From NCBI GenBank assembly GCA_965198025.1, contig OZ240237.1:3410001-3474000 (forward strand): a stretch of DNA of 64,000 nucleotides, written 5' to 3'. Made by a program: the position numbers and the translations under genes. Source of the stretch: CAYWWM01 sp965198025 (GTDB taxonomy: Bacteria; Acidobacteriota; Terriglobia; 2-12-FULL-54-10). How positions within the stretch are numbered: position 1 is the first letter of the stretch; the number at the start of each line of letters is the position of its first letter. The notes under the pieces are model-generated. The model made no database searches. It was not told where the DNA came from and saw only the letters and a list, made by a program, of their open reading frames with translations. Below, in pieces: positions 8,217-16,637 of the stretch.

Positions 8217-9260
8217 ATGAGTTGGCTTACGACATTACGCCGAAACGTGCTGGGCGCCTCCCGCTGGTACCGCATGTGGTCCCGAATCGCCTGGGGACTG
8301 CTCCATCGGGATCACCCGTTGCTGGCGCACGTCATACCGACCCGCCGCTGCAATCTTTCCTGCGGGTATTGCAATGAGTACGACGATTTCTCGGCGCCCG
8401 TCCCGACCGAGGAGATGCTGGGGAGGATCGACCGCCTGGCGTCCTTCGGCACTTCCATCGTTACCATCAGCGGCGGCGAGCCACTGCTCCATCCCGAGCT
8501 CGACCGCATCATCTGCCGCATTCGCAGCCACGGCATCATCTGCGGCATGATCACCAACGGCTATCTCCTGACCGCCGAACGCATCGACCGCCTCAATCGA
8601 TCCGGACTCGAATACTTGCAGATCAGCATTGACAACCTCCAGCCCGACGACGTTTCGATGAAGAGTATGAAGGTGCTCGACAAGAAGCTCCAGTTGCTCG
8701 CGGAGCATGCCCAATTTCAGGTGAACATCAACTCTGTCGTGGGAGCCGGGATTCGAAACCCCGAAGACGCCGCTGTCGTCGCCCGACGCGCCGTCGCCCT
8801 GGGTTTTTCCACTACCATCGGCATCATCCACGGCGGCAGCGGTCAGTTAAAGCCGCTCGGGGCCAGGGAACACAGCGTTTATCGCGATGTCAAAAATCTT
8901 GGCAAGAGCTGGTACGCACGCTTCAATCGCTTTCAGAGGGAAATCGCCTACGGACGGCCGCACGACTGGCGCTGCCGCGCCGGATCGCGCTACCTCTATA
9001 TCTGCGAGGACGGCTTGGTCCACTATTGCTCACAGCAGCGCGGCTATCCCGGTATTCCGCTCGAGAAGTACACCCAGGAGGACCTGCGACGCGAGTACCA
9101 CACCGAGAAATCCTGCGCTCCCTACTGCACCATCTCCTGCGCCCAGAAGATCGCCCTGGTAGACAACTGGCGCTCCCCGCAAACCCTCCCCGCGTTTCGC
9201 CCTTCCCCGAACCCCGAACCACTCGTCCAGTTGGATGTCTCGGTCTCCGAAGAGAGCTAG
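8217..9260 (+). CDS. Radical SAM protein with extra C-terminal cysteines
   Basis: 347 residues. The radical SAM cluster motif CNLSCGYC (C-x3-C-x2-C) lies at about 42-49, followed by the GGEPLLHPEL motif that binds the SAM amino group and ITNGYLL. The C-terminal part has further cysteines (WRCRAGSRYLYICEDG, HYCSQQRG, and C-x3-C-x3-C in CAPYCTISC), the arrangement of a SPASM or twitch auxiliary cluster. Such enzymes modify peptides, cofactors or lipids. The first 35 residues are basic and amphipathic and may bind membrane. No precursor peptide or partner gene is seen next to it, so its substrate is open. Confidence 0.85.
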   Translation: MSWLTTLRRNVLGASRWYRMWSRIAWGLLHRDHPLLAHVIPTRRCNLSCGYCNEYDDFSAPVPTEEMLGRIDRLASFGTSIVTISGGEPLLHPELDRIICRIRSHGIICGMITNGYLLTAERIDRLNRSGLEYLQISIDNLQPDDVSMKSMKVLDKKLQLLAEHAQFQVNINSVVGAGIRNPEDAAVVARRAVALGFSTTIGIIHGGSGQLKPLGAREHSVYRDVKNLGKSWYARFNRFQREIAYGRPHDWRCRAGSRYLYICEDGLVHYCSQQRGYPGIPLEKYTQEDLRREYHTEKSCAPYCTISCAQKIALVDNWRSPQTLPAFRPSPNPEPLVQLDVSVSEES

Positions 9261-9304
9261 GTGAGTGTGCTAAGACAAAGAACAGCGAAATCGCGTCCTG
9301 CGAT

Positions 9305-10315
9305 TCAATAACCTCTTCGTTTATCCACCGGATTGAGCAGAGGTTCTCCGGCCAGATACCGGACCAGGTTCGCCGACACCATATCAGCTTGCCGCTGCCA
9401 GTAGCGGTCGGTAGCTCCGGCGAGATGCGGGGTGATGATTACATTTGGAAGCCTCCACAGTGGATGCCCCGCAGGAAGCGGTTCCGGGTCGGTGACGTCG
9501 AGTCCCGCTCCCGCGATCTTTCCGGCTTCAAGCACCCGGACTAAGGCATCGGTGTCAATGAGCGACCCGCGCGCCACGTTCACGATCGCGACCGATGGCT
9601 TCATCCGCTCCAACTCCGCTGCACCGATGATATGCCGGGTCTCGGGATTTCCTGGGATGGCCAGCACCAAGTAGTCGGCGCGTTCGAGCAAGGTGTGCAA
9701 CTGCTGCGGGGAGTATACGCGATCCGCGTGCTCTGCGCCGCGCGAGGGATCGCGCTTGACGGCTTCCACCGTCATGCCGAGCGCTTTGGCTCGTGATGCC
9801 ACTTGCCGGCCGATGGCCCCCAGCCCCAGAAGGCCCAGCATCTTGCCGTTCAATTCCGTGGGAATGCGCTCCGGGTTCCAGCTCTCGATTTGGCCCCAAT
9901 GCCCTCGCGCCTGGTCGTCGGCAGCGTTTCGCAACCGCCGCGCTACAGCAAACAGCAGCGCTATGGTCTGCTCGGCTACAGGGGCCGAATGTACCGTGGT
10001 CGAGTTGGTCACGATCACACCGCTCTCGACCACGGCCCGGAACAGCAGTTGTGTTACGCCGGCGGCGGGAGAGTGAATCCAGCGCAGTTTCTTCGCCCGA
10101 CCGAACTGTTCCGGCTTCATCCCCCAGGAGATGAAGACCTCGGCTTCGGCCATCTCGCGGTCGATCGTTTCGCCGGCCGAGGTCACGACGATACGCAGTT
10201 GCGGAAACGATCTGCTCAAGGACTCCGCAACCCAGTCCGGCACCTCGCCGTAGGGAACTCCCCGGGTGTAGGCCCAGAGCACGGTGCGGGTAGGGGAGGA
10301 AGGGATTCCGTTCAT
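9305..10315 (-). CDS. D-2-hydroxyacid dehydrogenase (NAD-dependent)
   Basis: 336 residues. The NAD site is MLGLLGLGAIGRQVASRAKA at about 150-170. The catalytic triad of the family is visible: Arg in NVARGSLID, Glu in DVTDPEPLP and His in ITPHLAGAT. The N-terminal domain ends with the hinge NSTTVHSAPVAEQTIALL. It oxidises or reduces a 2-hydroxy/2-keto acid pair; glyoxylate or phosphoglycerate type substrates are possible. Its ATG overlaps the TGA of the DUF309 gene (ATGA), so the two are translationally coupled. Confidence 0.88.
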   Translation of the reverse strand: MNGIPSSPTRTVLWAYTRGVPYGEVPDWVAESLSRSFPQLRIVVTSAGETIDREMAEAEVFISWGMKPEQFGRAKKLRWIHSPAAGVTQLLFRAVVESGVIVTNSTTVHSAPVAEQTIALLFAVARRLRNAADDQARGHWGQIESWNPERIPTELNGKMLGLLGLGAIGRQVASRAKALGMTVEAVKRDPSRGAEHADRVYSPQQLHTLLERADYLVLAIPGNPETRHIIGAAELERMKPSVAIVNVARGSLIDTDALVRVLEAGKIAGAGLDVTDPEPLPAGHPLWRLPNVIITPHLAGATDRYWQRQADMVSANLVRYLAGEPLLNPVDKRRGY

Positions 10316-10725
10316 CGGCGATCGGATTCCAGGGCGGTTCTTAGGCTGCCTCGCGGAGAGACGTGAGTTTCCTTCCAGCGAATTTGTGGCGGGGCGGATT
10401 GCTCGGCAGACTCGCCGGCGGCGATCTGCTCCCGCACCGGCTGGACCGCGGCCAACAACGCGTCGATGTCCAGCAAGGCTCGTTCCGGGCTGTCTAATGA
10501 AAGCTTCCCGACAGCCGCCGCCAGTAGGCGTCCGGCTCCAACTCGGTTCCCGTTCTGAAGGTGATGGAACGCTACCGTGAGCTGGATCAGGCCCTGCAAG
10601 AACTTCTTCCTATGCCCGGATAGTTCGAGCCACACCTCTTCCAAAACCTCATGGCAGTCGAAGAACCGGCCACGATTGAATAGTCCAATTCCTTCCTGAA
10701 ACCGTGCTCTTTGATACTCCGTCAA
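10312..10725 (-). CDS. DUF309 domain protein
   Basis: 137 residues. The DUF309 signature is complete: FQEGIGLFNRGRFFDCHEVL, EEVWLELSG, then FLQGLIQLTVAFHHLQNGNR and GAGRLL. The conserved FDCHE.LE.W and Q.A...H..GN residues form an all-helical bundle that may bind a metal or small ligand. Function is not established in the family. It overlaps by four bases the hydroxyacid dehydrogenase gene downstream. Confidence 0.85.
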   Translation of the reverse strand: MTEYQRARFQEGIGLFNRGRFFDCHEVLEEVWLELSGHRKKFLQGLIQLTVAFHHLQNGNRVGAGRLLAAAVGKLSLDSPERALLDIDALLAAVQPVREQIAAGESAEQSAPPQIRWKETHVSPRGSLRTALESDRR

Positions 10726-10849
10726 CGCCGTCTATCCAATGCGCCCCGCCCAGCGTCATCCAAGTCGTTGCGCAAGAAACCGAGGTCCGACGACTGCCCG
10801 ACAGTAGAGTATAGCGGTAAAGCCTTGCTGGCCTGAACTCTTTCCGGGT

Positions 10850-11530
10850 TCATGCATCCTGGGATGCGATCTGGAGATTCTTGTGGATGGCGTATAGAGC
10901 CAGTTCCAGGCGGTCGGAGACGACCAGCTTGTCGAAGATGTTGTGCAGATGATTCTTGACGGTCTGCTCGCTGATGAACATGCGCTCGGCGATTTCCTTG
11001 TTCTTGAAACCTTGGGCAATCATCTCGACGACCTGCTTTTCCCGGTCGCTGAGGGGTGAAGAATCCAGGGAAAGAATCGTGGAAGAGAACAGGCTGGTCC
11101 CCGCACCTGCACCCGGGGTGGTCTCGGGGGTATCCGGCCAGGACTCGCCGGAAGCCACGCGTCGGATACACTCGGTCAGCACGCTAAACGAGGTTCTTTT
11201 CGGCAGCACCGCCGCCAAGGATCGTTGCACGGAGCGCATCAACTCTTCATCCCTTTCCGTCGAGGTCAGCGCGATTACCTGGAGATTCTTTTGCTTGCGT
11301 TGCAGCTCCCGCAGCACATCGAATTCGGTTTCCACTCCGCCAGCGAGCATCGCGTCCAACAGCAACACCCGAGGTTTGAGGTCCCGAGCCCGTTTCAAAA
11401 GGTGCGGACCGTCCTCTGCCTCACCCACGATCGTGAATAGAGCTTCCTTGGAGAGCAACTGGCGCAGTCCAGCGCGAACGATGGGCCGGTGGTCGGCGAT
11501 CAAAATGCGGATTCTTGCCTGCCTTGCCAT
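10850..11530 (-). CDS. NarL/LuxR-family response regulator with atypical receiver
   Basis: 226 residues. The receiver domain spans 5-125 and the LuxR-type HTH 160-220 (PLSDREKQVVEMIAQGFKNK, IAERMFISEQTVKNHLHNIF). The phospho-acceptor Asp is in VLLLDAML, the Thr in VIALTSTE and the Lys in VLPKRTS. The usual acidic pair near the N-terminus (ADDHP) is instead ADHRP, so one Mg-binding acid is missing. This may weaken phosphorylation or allow phosphate-independent control. No sensor kinase gene is adjacent. About 125 bases separate it from the DUF309 gene downstream on the same strand. Confidence 0.87.
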   Translation of the reverse strand: MARQARIRILIADHRPIVRAGLRQLLSKEALFTIVGEAEDGPHLLKRARDLKPRVLLLDAMLAGGVETEFDVLRELQRKQKNLQVIALTSTERDEELMRSVQRSLAAVLPKRTSFSVLTECIRRVASGESWPDTPETTPGAGAGTSLFSSTILSLDSSPLSDREKQVVEMIAQGFKNKEIAERMFISEQTVKNHLHNIFDKLVVSDRLELALYAIHKNLQIASQDA

Positions 11531-11667
11531 TGTTTGTAGACACCCAAGCCCGGGAGAGAGGTTCCAACTCTGTTCAGCTCAGACTCCGCATGCAGCACCA
11601 GTCAATCCTCACAATGTTGTGTGTCCTCGGGGCTCAGCGCAATTCTTTCCGTAGTGAAGTCGAAGGC

Positions 11668-12588
11668 TTAGTTCATCCTTCCGGGTGGGACTCCGGCGGC
11701 CCGGTCAGACACTTCTACTCCCGCCAACCCTTCCAAAAGGGTAATGGCAGCGGCAAAGTCTTCCTCACCATGTCCCATGGCGATGGAGGCCCCGAAGAGT
11801 TCGTGGACCAGCGCGGTAGCCGGCAACGGAACACCTAACTCGCGGCCGGACTCGAGCATCAAGCCGATGTCCTTGTACATCCATTTCAGTGAAAAATTCG
11901 GTCCGAACTGGCGCGCCAGAACCGGCGGTAGCTTCGCTTCGATCAGCGGAGCGCGGGCCACGCTCGCCTGCAAGACTTCCAGGACGCTGGCCGGAGCCAA
12001 CCCTGCCTTGCGCGCCAGCACAAAACCCTCGGCCATCGCCTGAAAGATCAGCGCGCCGACCAGGTTCTGGGTGAGCTTGGCTTGTAGCCCCATGCCTGGC
12101 CCGCCGAGATAAAAGATCTTCTTGCCCATTGCCAGCAGGTACTCCCTCACCCGTTCGAAGGCCTGCGGGTCGCCCCCGACCATGAAGGTCAGCGTTCCAT
12201 TTGTCGCCCCGGCCTTGCTGCCGCTGCAGGGGGCATCGAGAAACGCCGCACCACGTTCCCGAAATCGCGCTCCGATCATCCGGCTCACCGACGGGGAGAT
12301 CGTTGTGCAGTCGGCGACAATCGAGCCCGGCTGCACGTCGTCGAGTATCTCTTGAGTTACGCTGTCCACCGAGTCAGAGTCCCCCAGGCAGAGAAAGATG
12401 ACCGCTGCCCGGCGGGCTACCTCGGCCGGCGAGTCCGCAACAATAGCTCCTTCCCTGGCTGGTTCGTCCGATTTCTGCCGCGTTCGGTTATAAACGGTCA
12501 AGGAGTAGCCTGCTTTCAGAAGGTTCTTAGCCATCGGGCCCCCCATGATTCCCAACCCGATGAACCCCACGCTCTTTTCGCCTTCCAT
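11668..12588 (-). CDS. NAD(P)-dependent beta-hydroxyacid dehydrogenase (3-hydroxyisobutyrate dehydrogenase family)
   Basis: 306 residues. The start MEGEKSVGF at 12588 is preceded by GGAGG and CACG. The N-terminus has the family Rossmann motif VGFIGLGIMGGPMAKNLLKA. The substrate loop is DAPCSGSKAGATNGTLTFMV, and the catalytic Lys is in GMGLQAKLTQNLV. Enzymes of this family reduce short beta-hydroxy acids, tartronate semialdehyde or glyoxylate-type substrates. The sequence cannot separate 3-hydroxyisobutyrate dehydrogenase from the glyoxylate/succinic semialdehyde reductases. Confidence 0.88.
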   Translation of the reverse strand: MEGEKSVGFIGLGIMGGPMAKNLLKAGYSLTVYNRTRQKSDEPAREGAIVADSPAEVARRAAVIFLCLGDSDSVDSVTQEILDDVQPGSIVADCTTISPSVSRMIGARFRERGAAFLDAPCSGSKAGATNGTLTFMVGGDPQAFERVREYLLAMGKKIFYLGGPGMGLQAKLTQNLVGALIFQAMAEGFVLARKAGLAPASVLEVLQASVARAPLIEAKLPPVLARQFGPNFSLKWMYKDIGLMLESGRELGVPLPATALVHELFGASIAMGHGEEDFAAAITLLEGLAGVEVSDRAAGVPPGRMN

Positions 12589-12776
12589 CGTGCCTCCATG
12601 CAACTGCAGTACCAGCAAAACCAGAGACTTGCGGATCAGTTATACGGAATGGATTACAAAAGCGCTACGCATGAGTGGAAGGCCTGCGGCCTCGGAGCGG
12701 GTCTCGGTATGCTGGAATGGAAAACGACGTTTTTCTTGCCCCCCAAGGCATTCATTGACTATCCTATAGCTCCCAA

Positions 12777-14201
12777 TCATTTAGAGGTTCTTTCCTTAGC
12801 CATCTTCTTCTTCCTTTCCGTGACCCAGCCCGGTTTGCTGACTTGGCGCGGCCGGGCGATGGCGAGTGAATCCTCCGGGACCTCCTTGGTGATAGTCGAA
12901 CCTGCGGCAACGTAGGCGTTTCGGCCGACGCGCACCGGGGCCACCAACTGGGTCCCGCTGCCGATAAAGACACGGTCCTCGATCACGGTCTGACTCTTCC
13001 GTTCCCCGTCGTAGTTGCAAGTGATCGTGCCCGCGCCGATATTGGAGTCCTCGCCAATGGCGGCATCCCCGAGATACGTCAAGTGTTGCACTTTGCTCCC
13101 GCGGCCGACCCGGCTCTTCTTTACTTCAACGAAGTTTCCGATCTTCGCCGCCGGCCCGATCTCCGATTCGGGACGCAATTGGCAAAACGGCCCGATGCTG
13201 GCTCCCGTGGCGATTTTCGATTCCGTGATGACGCAGGATGGTTTGACGATTACACCGTCGGCCAGTTCGGAGTCGGTCAGGATCGAGTGCGCTCCAATGC
13301 GACAGTTCTCTCCGATGCGGGTTCGCCCCAGCAGGGATACACCCGGCTCGATTACGGTATCGTCTCCGACCTCCACGTCGGGGTCGATCAGGATGCTGGC
13401 TGGTTGGAGCAGCGTAACGCCGGAAAGCATCAGCGTGCACGCTTTGCGTTCCCGCAGCAACTGATCCACCGCGGCCAGTTCCACGCGCGTGTTGACGCCG
13501 GTGACTTCTGCCGGATCGGGAGCTTTGTACGCGTTTACGGTCAGTCCCCTGGAATGCAGCAGGCCGACCACGTCCGTCAGATAGTACTCCTGCGTGATCG
13601 GGTCCGGAGCCAGCCGCTCGAGCTCGGTGAACAACGGGCGCGTCTGGAAGCAGTAGATGCCGGCATTAATCTCCCAGATCTGGAGCTGTTGGGGAGATGC
13701 CGATTTATGCTCCACAATCGCTGTGATCGAATCGTTTGCTCCACGCACGATCCGGCCGTACCCGAACGGGTTCTCGACCTCGGCGGTCATCACCGACGCA
13801 GCCGCTCCCGATCTCATATGGAATTCCAGCAACCGCCGCAGCGTCGAAGCCGCCAGCAGCGGCGTATCGCCGGACAGCACCATCACGTGGGGGGCGGCCA
13901 GTTCCAGGTCGGCGTGGCCGCAGCGCACCGCATGGCCCGTTCCGAGCGGGCCTTCCTGCCGGATGAACTGTACCCCGGACCCCGGCATGGGGCCTGGAAT
14001 CGCTTGTACGGCGGCTTCAACCGCTTCGGCCTGATACCCTACGATGACGAACAGCCTGCCAGCCGGAAGCTGCCGCGCCGTCCGCACAACGTGTTCGATC
14101 AGCGTTCGGCCTCCGGCAGCATGCAGTACTTTGGCTCGCTTTGACTTAAATCGTGTTCCCTGACCGGCGGCCAGGATGGCGATCGCAAACGCTTCCTTCA
14201 T
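12777..14201 (-). CDS. glmU: Bifunctional GlmU: GlcNAc-1-P uridyltransferase / GlcN-1-P acetyltransferase
   Basis: 474 residues, the full family length (about 455). The N-terminal pyrophosphorylase has LAAGQGTRFKSKRAKVLHAA (family LAAGxGTRM.S..PKVLH; the Pro is Ala here). Conserved VLSGDTPLL and the GYGRIVR of the UDP-GlcNAc site follow. The C-terminal left-handed beta helix has many hexapeptide repeats (IGENCRIGAHSIL, IGNFVEVKKSRVGRGSK, HLTYLGDAAIGEDSNIGAG). It makes UDP-GlcNAc for peptidoglycan and lipid A in the cytoplasm. Confidence 0.97.
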   Translation of the reverse strand: MKEAFAIAILAAGQGTRFKSKRAKVLHAAGGRTLIEHVVRTARQLPAGRLFVIVGYQAEAVEAAVQAIPGPMPGSGVQFIRQEGPLGTGHAVRCGHADLELAAPHVMVLSGDTPLLAASTLRRLLEFHMRSGAAASVMTAEVENPFGYGRIVRGANDSITAIVEHKSASPQQLQIWEINAGIYCFQTRPLFTELERLAPDPITQEYYLTDVVGLLHSRGLTVNAYKAPDPAEVTGVNTRVELAAVDQLLRERKACTLMLSGVTLLQPASILIDPDVEVGDDTVIEPGVSLLGRTRIGENCRIGAHSILTDSELADGVIVKPSCVITESKIATGASIGPFCQLRPESEIGPAAKIGNFVEVKKSRVGRGSKVQHLTYLGDAAIGEDSNIGAGTITCNYDGERKSQTVIEDRVFIGSGTQLVAPVRVGRNAYVAAGSTITKEVPEDSLAIARPRQVSKPGWVTERKKKMAKERTSK

Positions 14202-14285
14202 GTGCGTATTCTAACGGCTCTTGGCGGGGAATCAAAACGTGGACGAGAAACCGCTTCGGTGGCGAGCCGCCCGCAGCAGCTTGTC

Positions 14286-15680
14286 TTACCGCGAGCCGGC
14301 CACGCGCCGGCCACCCTGCCACACCATCTCGATGTTCTCGAAGCTTTGCGTGATCGAGATGTCACGGGTCAAATCGCCCCGCACGATGGCAAGATCGGCG
14401 ACTTTCCCGGGCTCGACGCTTCCGTAATCGCTGTCCTTCTGCCATGCCTCTGCGACGTTCAGGCTCGCCGACTGAATCACCTGCACGGGCGTCAGTCCCG
14501 CCTCAACCAACAAGTTCAGCTCAACGTGCAGCCCATAGGCGGGTATGACCCGATTCGGATCCGAGCCGGCGTGGATCTTTCCTCCGGCGGCCACAAACCG
14601 GCGCACGAACTCCTCGAGCTTCCGGTAACCTTCGAGCAATTCCGCCTGTCGTTCCGGCGTGGCGTTCTCATACGCCGCGTACAAGTTCTCAACCGACATG
14701 GCTTCTTCGGGGGGGATGCCAAAGCGCGGGTCCCGGATCAGGGCCAGCTCATCCGCTTTCATCTCCGCGGCCCGAGTAGAGTACGGGCGGAACCAGGTCG
14801 CCCAGGCCGGGCTCCAATGTATGTCATTGTCCGCCAGCACTCGCACGATGTCGTCCATTCCCTCCGGTTCGAAATAGACGTGAAACTCTCCGGTGGTGAT
14901 CTCCCCCGCGTTCCGCGCCCGGTCTAGTTCCTCTTTCCGTTCGGGATCCTGCATGGACGTATAGACTACGGCCCAGAAATGTTCCACCGTGTCGTAGCCT
15001 GCCTCGGCGGCGGCAAATATGTCTAGCGAATGGCCGAACACCGGCCGCCCCAGTCGGTGCGCTTCCTCGGCGGCAGCCTCTGCGACTTCGGGAGCAAGAT
15101 AATCGTAGAATTTCAGTCCGTCAACTCCCTGCTCCACCAGGGATTGGACCGCTTCTCTGGCTTCTTCCGGAGTCTCGACCACGATTCCGGAACGCGACCG
15201 CCTTCTGTCCGACATACCCGGCGGGACCAAGCCATCCACGGTCAAGCCGGTGAACCAAAGTCGCGGACCCCGGACGGACCCGCTTGCTATCGCGGTCCGC
15301 CTCAGTGCCATCGGCTCCGGATCGTTGCCGGAGATGTCCGGGCACGTCGTCACGCCGAACGCGAGATACAGCTCGTCCGCCCATTCTTCGTAGTGGCAGT
15401 GCCCGTCGATTAATCCTGGAAGAATCGTCGCGCCATCCGCTTCGATCACCTCCGCCCCCTCGGGGATCGCAACTTCGCGGCGGGTTCCCACCTGCCGGAA
15501 CCGCCCGTCCTCAATCAGAATCGCTGCGTCGGCCACCGGAGCGCGCCCCGTACCATCGATTAGCCTCCCGCCAACAATCGCAATAACCTCACTTCTTGGA
15601 GCAGGCCTCCCGCAGGAAGCAAGAGAAATTAGGAAGAACGCTGCCGTGAGGAGATGCGTTGGGAATCGGGTTGAGTCCAT
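14286..15680 (-). CDS. Amidohydrolase-family lipoprotein
   Basis: 464 residues. The chosen start MDSTRFPTHLLTAAFF at 15680 gives a lipoprotein signal ending SLASCG. The metal site of the amidohydrolase superfamily is visible: HCHY after GLIDG at about 85-88, Lys in GVDGLKFYDYL, His in VFGHSLD and VEHFWA, and Asp in IHAGSDPNR. This is the imidazolonepropionase/prolidase-like binuclear class, acting in the periplasm on cyclic amides or peptides. Such exported amidohydrolases are abundant in Acidobacteriota. The substrate is not predictable. Confidence 0.87.
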   Translation of the reverse strand: MDSTRFPTHLLTAAFFLISLASCGRPAPRSEVIAIVGGRLIDGTGRAPVADAAILIEDGRFRQVGTRREVAIPEGAEVIEADGATILPGLIDGHCHYEEWADELYLAFGVTTCPDISGNDPEPMALRRTAIASGSVRGPRLWFTGLTVDGLVPPGMSDRRRSRSGIVVETPEEAREAVQSLVEQGVDGLKFYDYLAPEVAEAAAEEAHRLGRPVFGHSLDIFAAAEAGYDTVEHFWAVVYTSMQDPERKEELDRARNAGEITTGEFHVYFEPEGMDDIVRVLADNDIHWSPAWATWFRPYSTRAAEMKADELALIRDPRFGIPPEEAMSVENLYAAYENATPERQAELLEGYRKLEEFVRRFVAAGGKIHAGSDPNRVIPAYGLHVELNLLVEAGLTPVQVIQSASLNVAEAWQKDSDYGSVEPGKVADLAIVRGDLTRDISITQSFENIEMVWQGGRRVAGSR

Positions 15681-16023
15681 TAGGGTATTCCTTAGCCGCA
15701 GATAAGACGTGTTCAATAGGGCCGCAAATCTGATCCGAAGACCGAAATTATACCGCATCGAGAGAAATCAGAGACTAGGATATTGTTGGGTGGTCCCCTG
15801 CCACCACCTCATCGGAATCGCAAGGACTTCCCCCGAGAGTTTGATTGTTTCCGGAAAGTCTCCCGTGACCGAAGTGAGGGCCGTTGGGAAAAGGTTCCCG
15901 AAGCTATGACCTTCAAGCTGCGGCCGCCGGAGAATCGGAACGGGAAGAGGCGGGAAAAGAAGAGCTTCGTTTTCCGACAACGCCACCATGCAATTGCGGA
16001 TGTCGCCCGGACGGTTCCTCCAG
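15681..16023. other. Intergenic region, no supported gene
   Basis: Between the amidohydrolase start and the first copy of the receptor leader cassette. No ORF with coding character and no named element is seen. The divergent promoter of the amidohydrolase gene should lie near its beginning. Confidence 0.4.
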
Positions 16024-16071
16024 CCTGTTCCTGCGTCTGGAACAAATTCCACTCCTGAACATATATTTCTC

Positions 16072-16124
16072 TTGACAAAGGGCAAGGGAAAAGTGAGAAT
16101 GCTATTGCAATTGAGTTGCAATAA
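16072..16124 (+). promoter_or_regulatory. Promoter element and palindromic operator, receptor 1
   Basis: TTGACA at 16072-16077, with GAGAAT 17 bases downstream as a possible -10. At 16102-16124 lies the operator: CTATTGCAATT and AGTTGCAATAA around a central G. The 7-1-7 core with TGCAA half-sites resembles Fur-family (Fur, Mur) operators known from alphaproteobacteria. The position covers the expected transcription start, so binding would repress. Confidence 0.6.
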
Positions 16125-16193
16125 CAGATGCCACTCGGTTGCACTAAGAGAGTTTGTGACACACGGCTTGCTGCAAATGGCAGGGCACGAACC

Positions 16194-16343
16194 ATGCCGC
16201 TGGTAAGACCAATTCGCTGCCGGGGAGGGCTGGAACAGCTCGCAAAACGGCACGCGTTGAGGCTCACGCACCAGTGCAGCCTGGTCCCGAGCTACAAGCA
16301 CCACATCGAAAATTTTCTGGGGGATGGTCCGTATCAGATGTAG
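16194..16343 (+). pseudogene. Fur-like N-terminal fragment in leader copy 1
   Basis: The frame reads LEQLAKRHALRLTHQCSLV, then PSYKHHIENFLG and a stop at 16341-16343. The core resembles the first helix of Fur regulators (GLRLTRQRR). Copy 2 keeps this better. The frame is short and lacks the winged helix and metal sites, so it is a remnant, not a working repressor. Confidence 0.4.
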
Positions 16344-16438
16344 CTAAATCATGCTGAGGTGTTTTGGAGGCCGCCTCTTTACACAATACTCTGCCAGGGA
16401 AAAAATCGAACTGGATAACTGGATAGAAGTGGTCGCAG

Positions 16439-16556
16439 CGAGTTTAGGATCCCGACGACCCATGCTCCTGCCCGTCATAAACAGCCACGAGAGCTACCTC
16501 AGGCGACTGTAATTGACCTCTGCGGTATATCACCGACCACGGTCTGCTCGCCAGAC
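16439..16556 (+). ncRNA. 118-base conserved leader block (candidate cis-regulatory RNA), copy 1
   Basis: This block and 19523-19640 are the same length and differ at two positions only, while sequence on either side differs by many substitutions and indels. It sits in the 5' leader 80 bases before the receptor start. It contains a possible 16-codon leader ORF from ATG (MLLPVINSHESYLRRL) that ends at TAA here but reads CAA in copy 2, arguing against peptide conservation. It does not match a cobalamin, TPP or other riboswitch I can recognise. Confidence 0.4.
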
Positions 16557-16637
16557 GCTCCGGTCGGCATGCCTGTGTGGTTCCTCTCTGGCTGTTTGGT
16601 CCAAAGGAGAACTGAACCAAAGAAAGAGAGGAACACC

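Noticed and set aside
13083..14144. 353-codon plus-strand frame opposite glmU
   Set aside because: Antisense shadow of a GC-rich gene; Arg/Gly/Asp-rich composition and no motif.
15768..16304. 178-codon minus-strand frame across the leader cassette
   Set aside because: Its first part recurs in the second cassette only because the DNA is duplicated; the frame is not kept and it runs through the promoter and operator.
16439..16556. Cobalamin riboswitch before the receptors
   Set aside because: No B12-box consensus or typical multi-stem architecture could be found in either leader copy.
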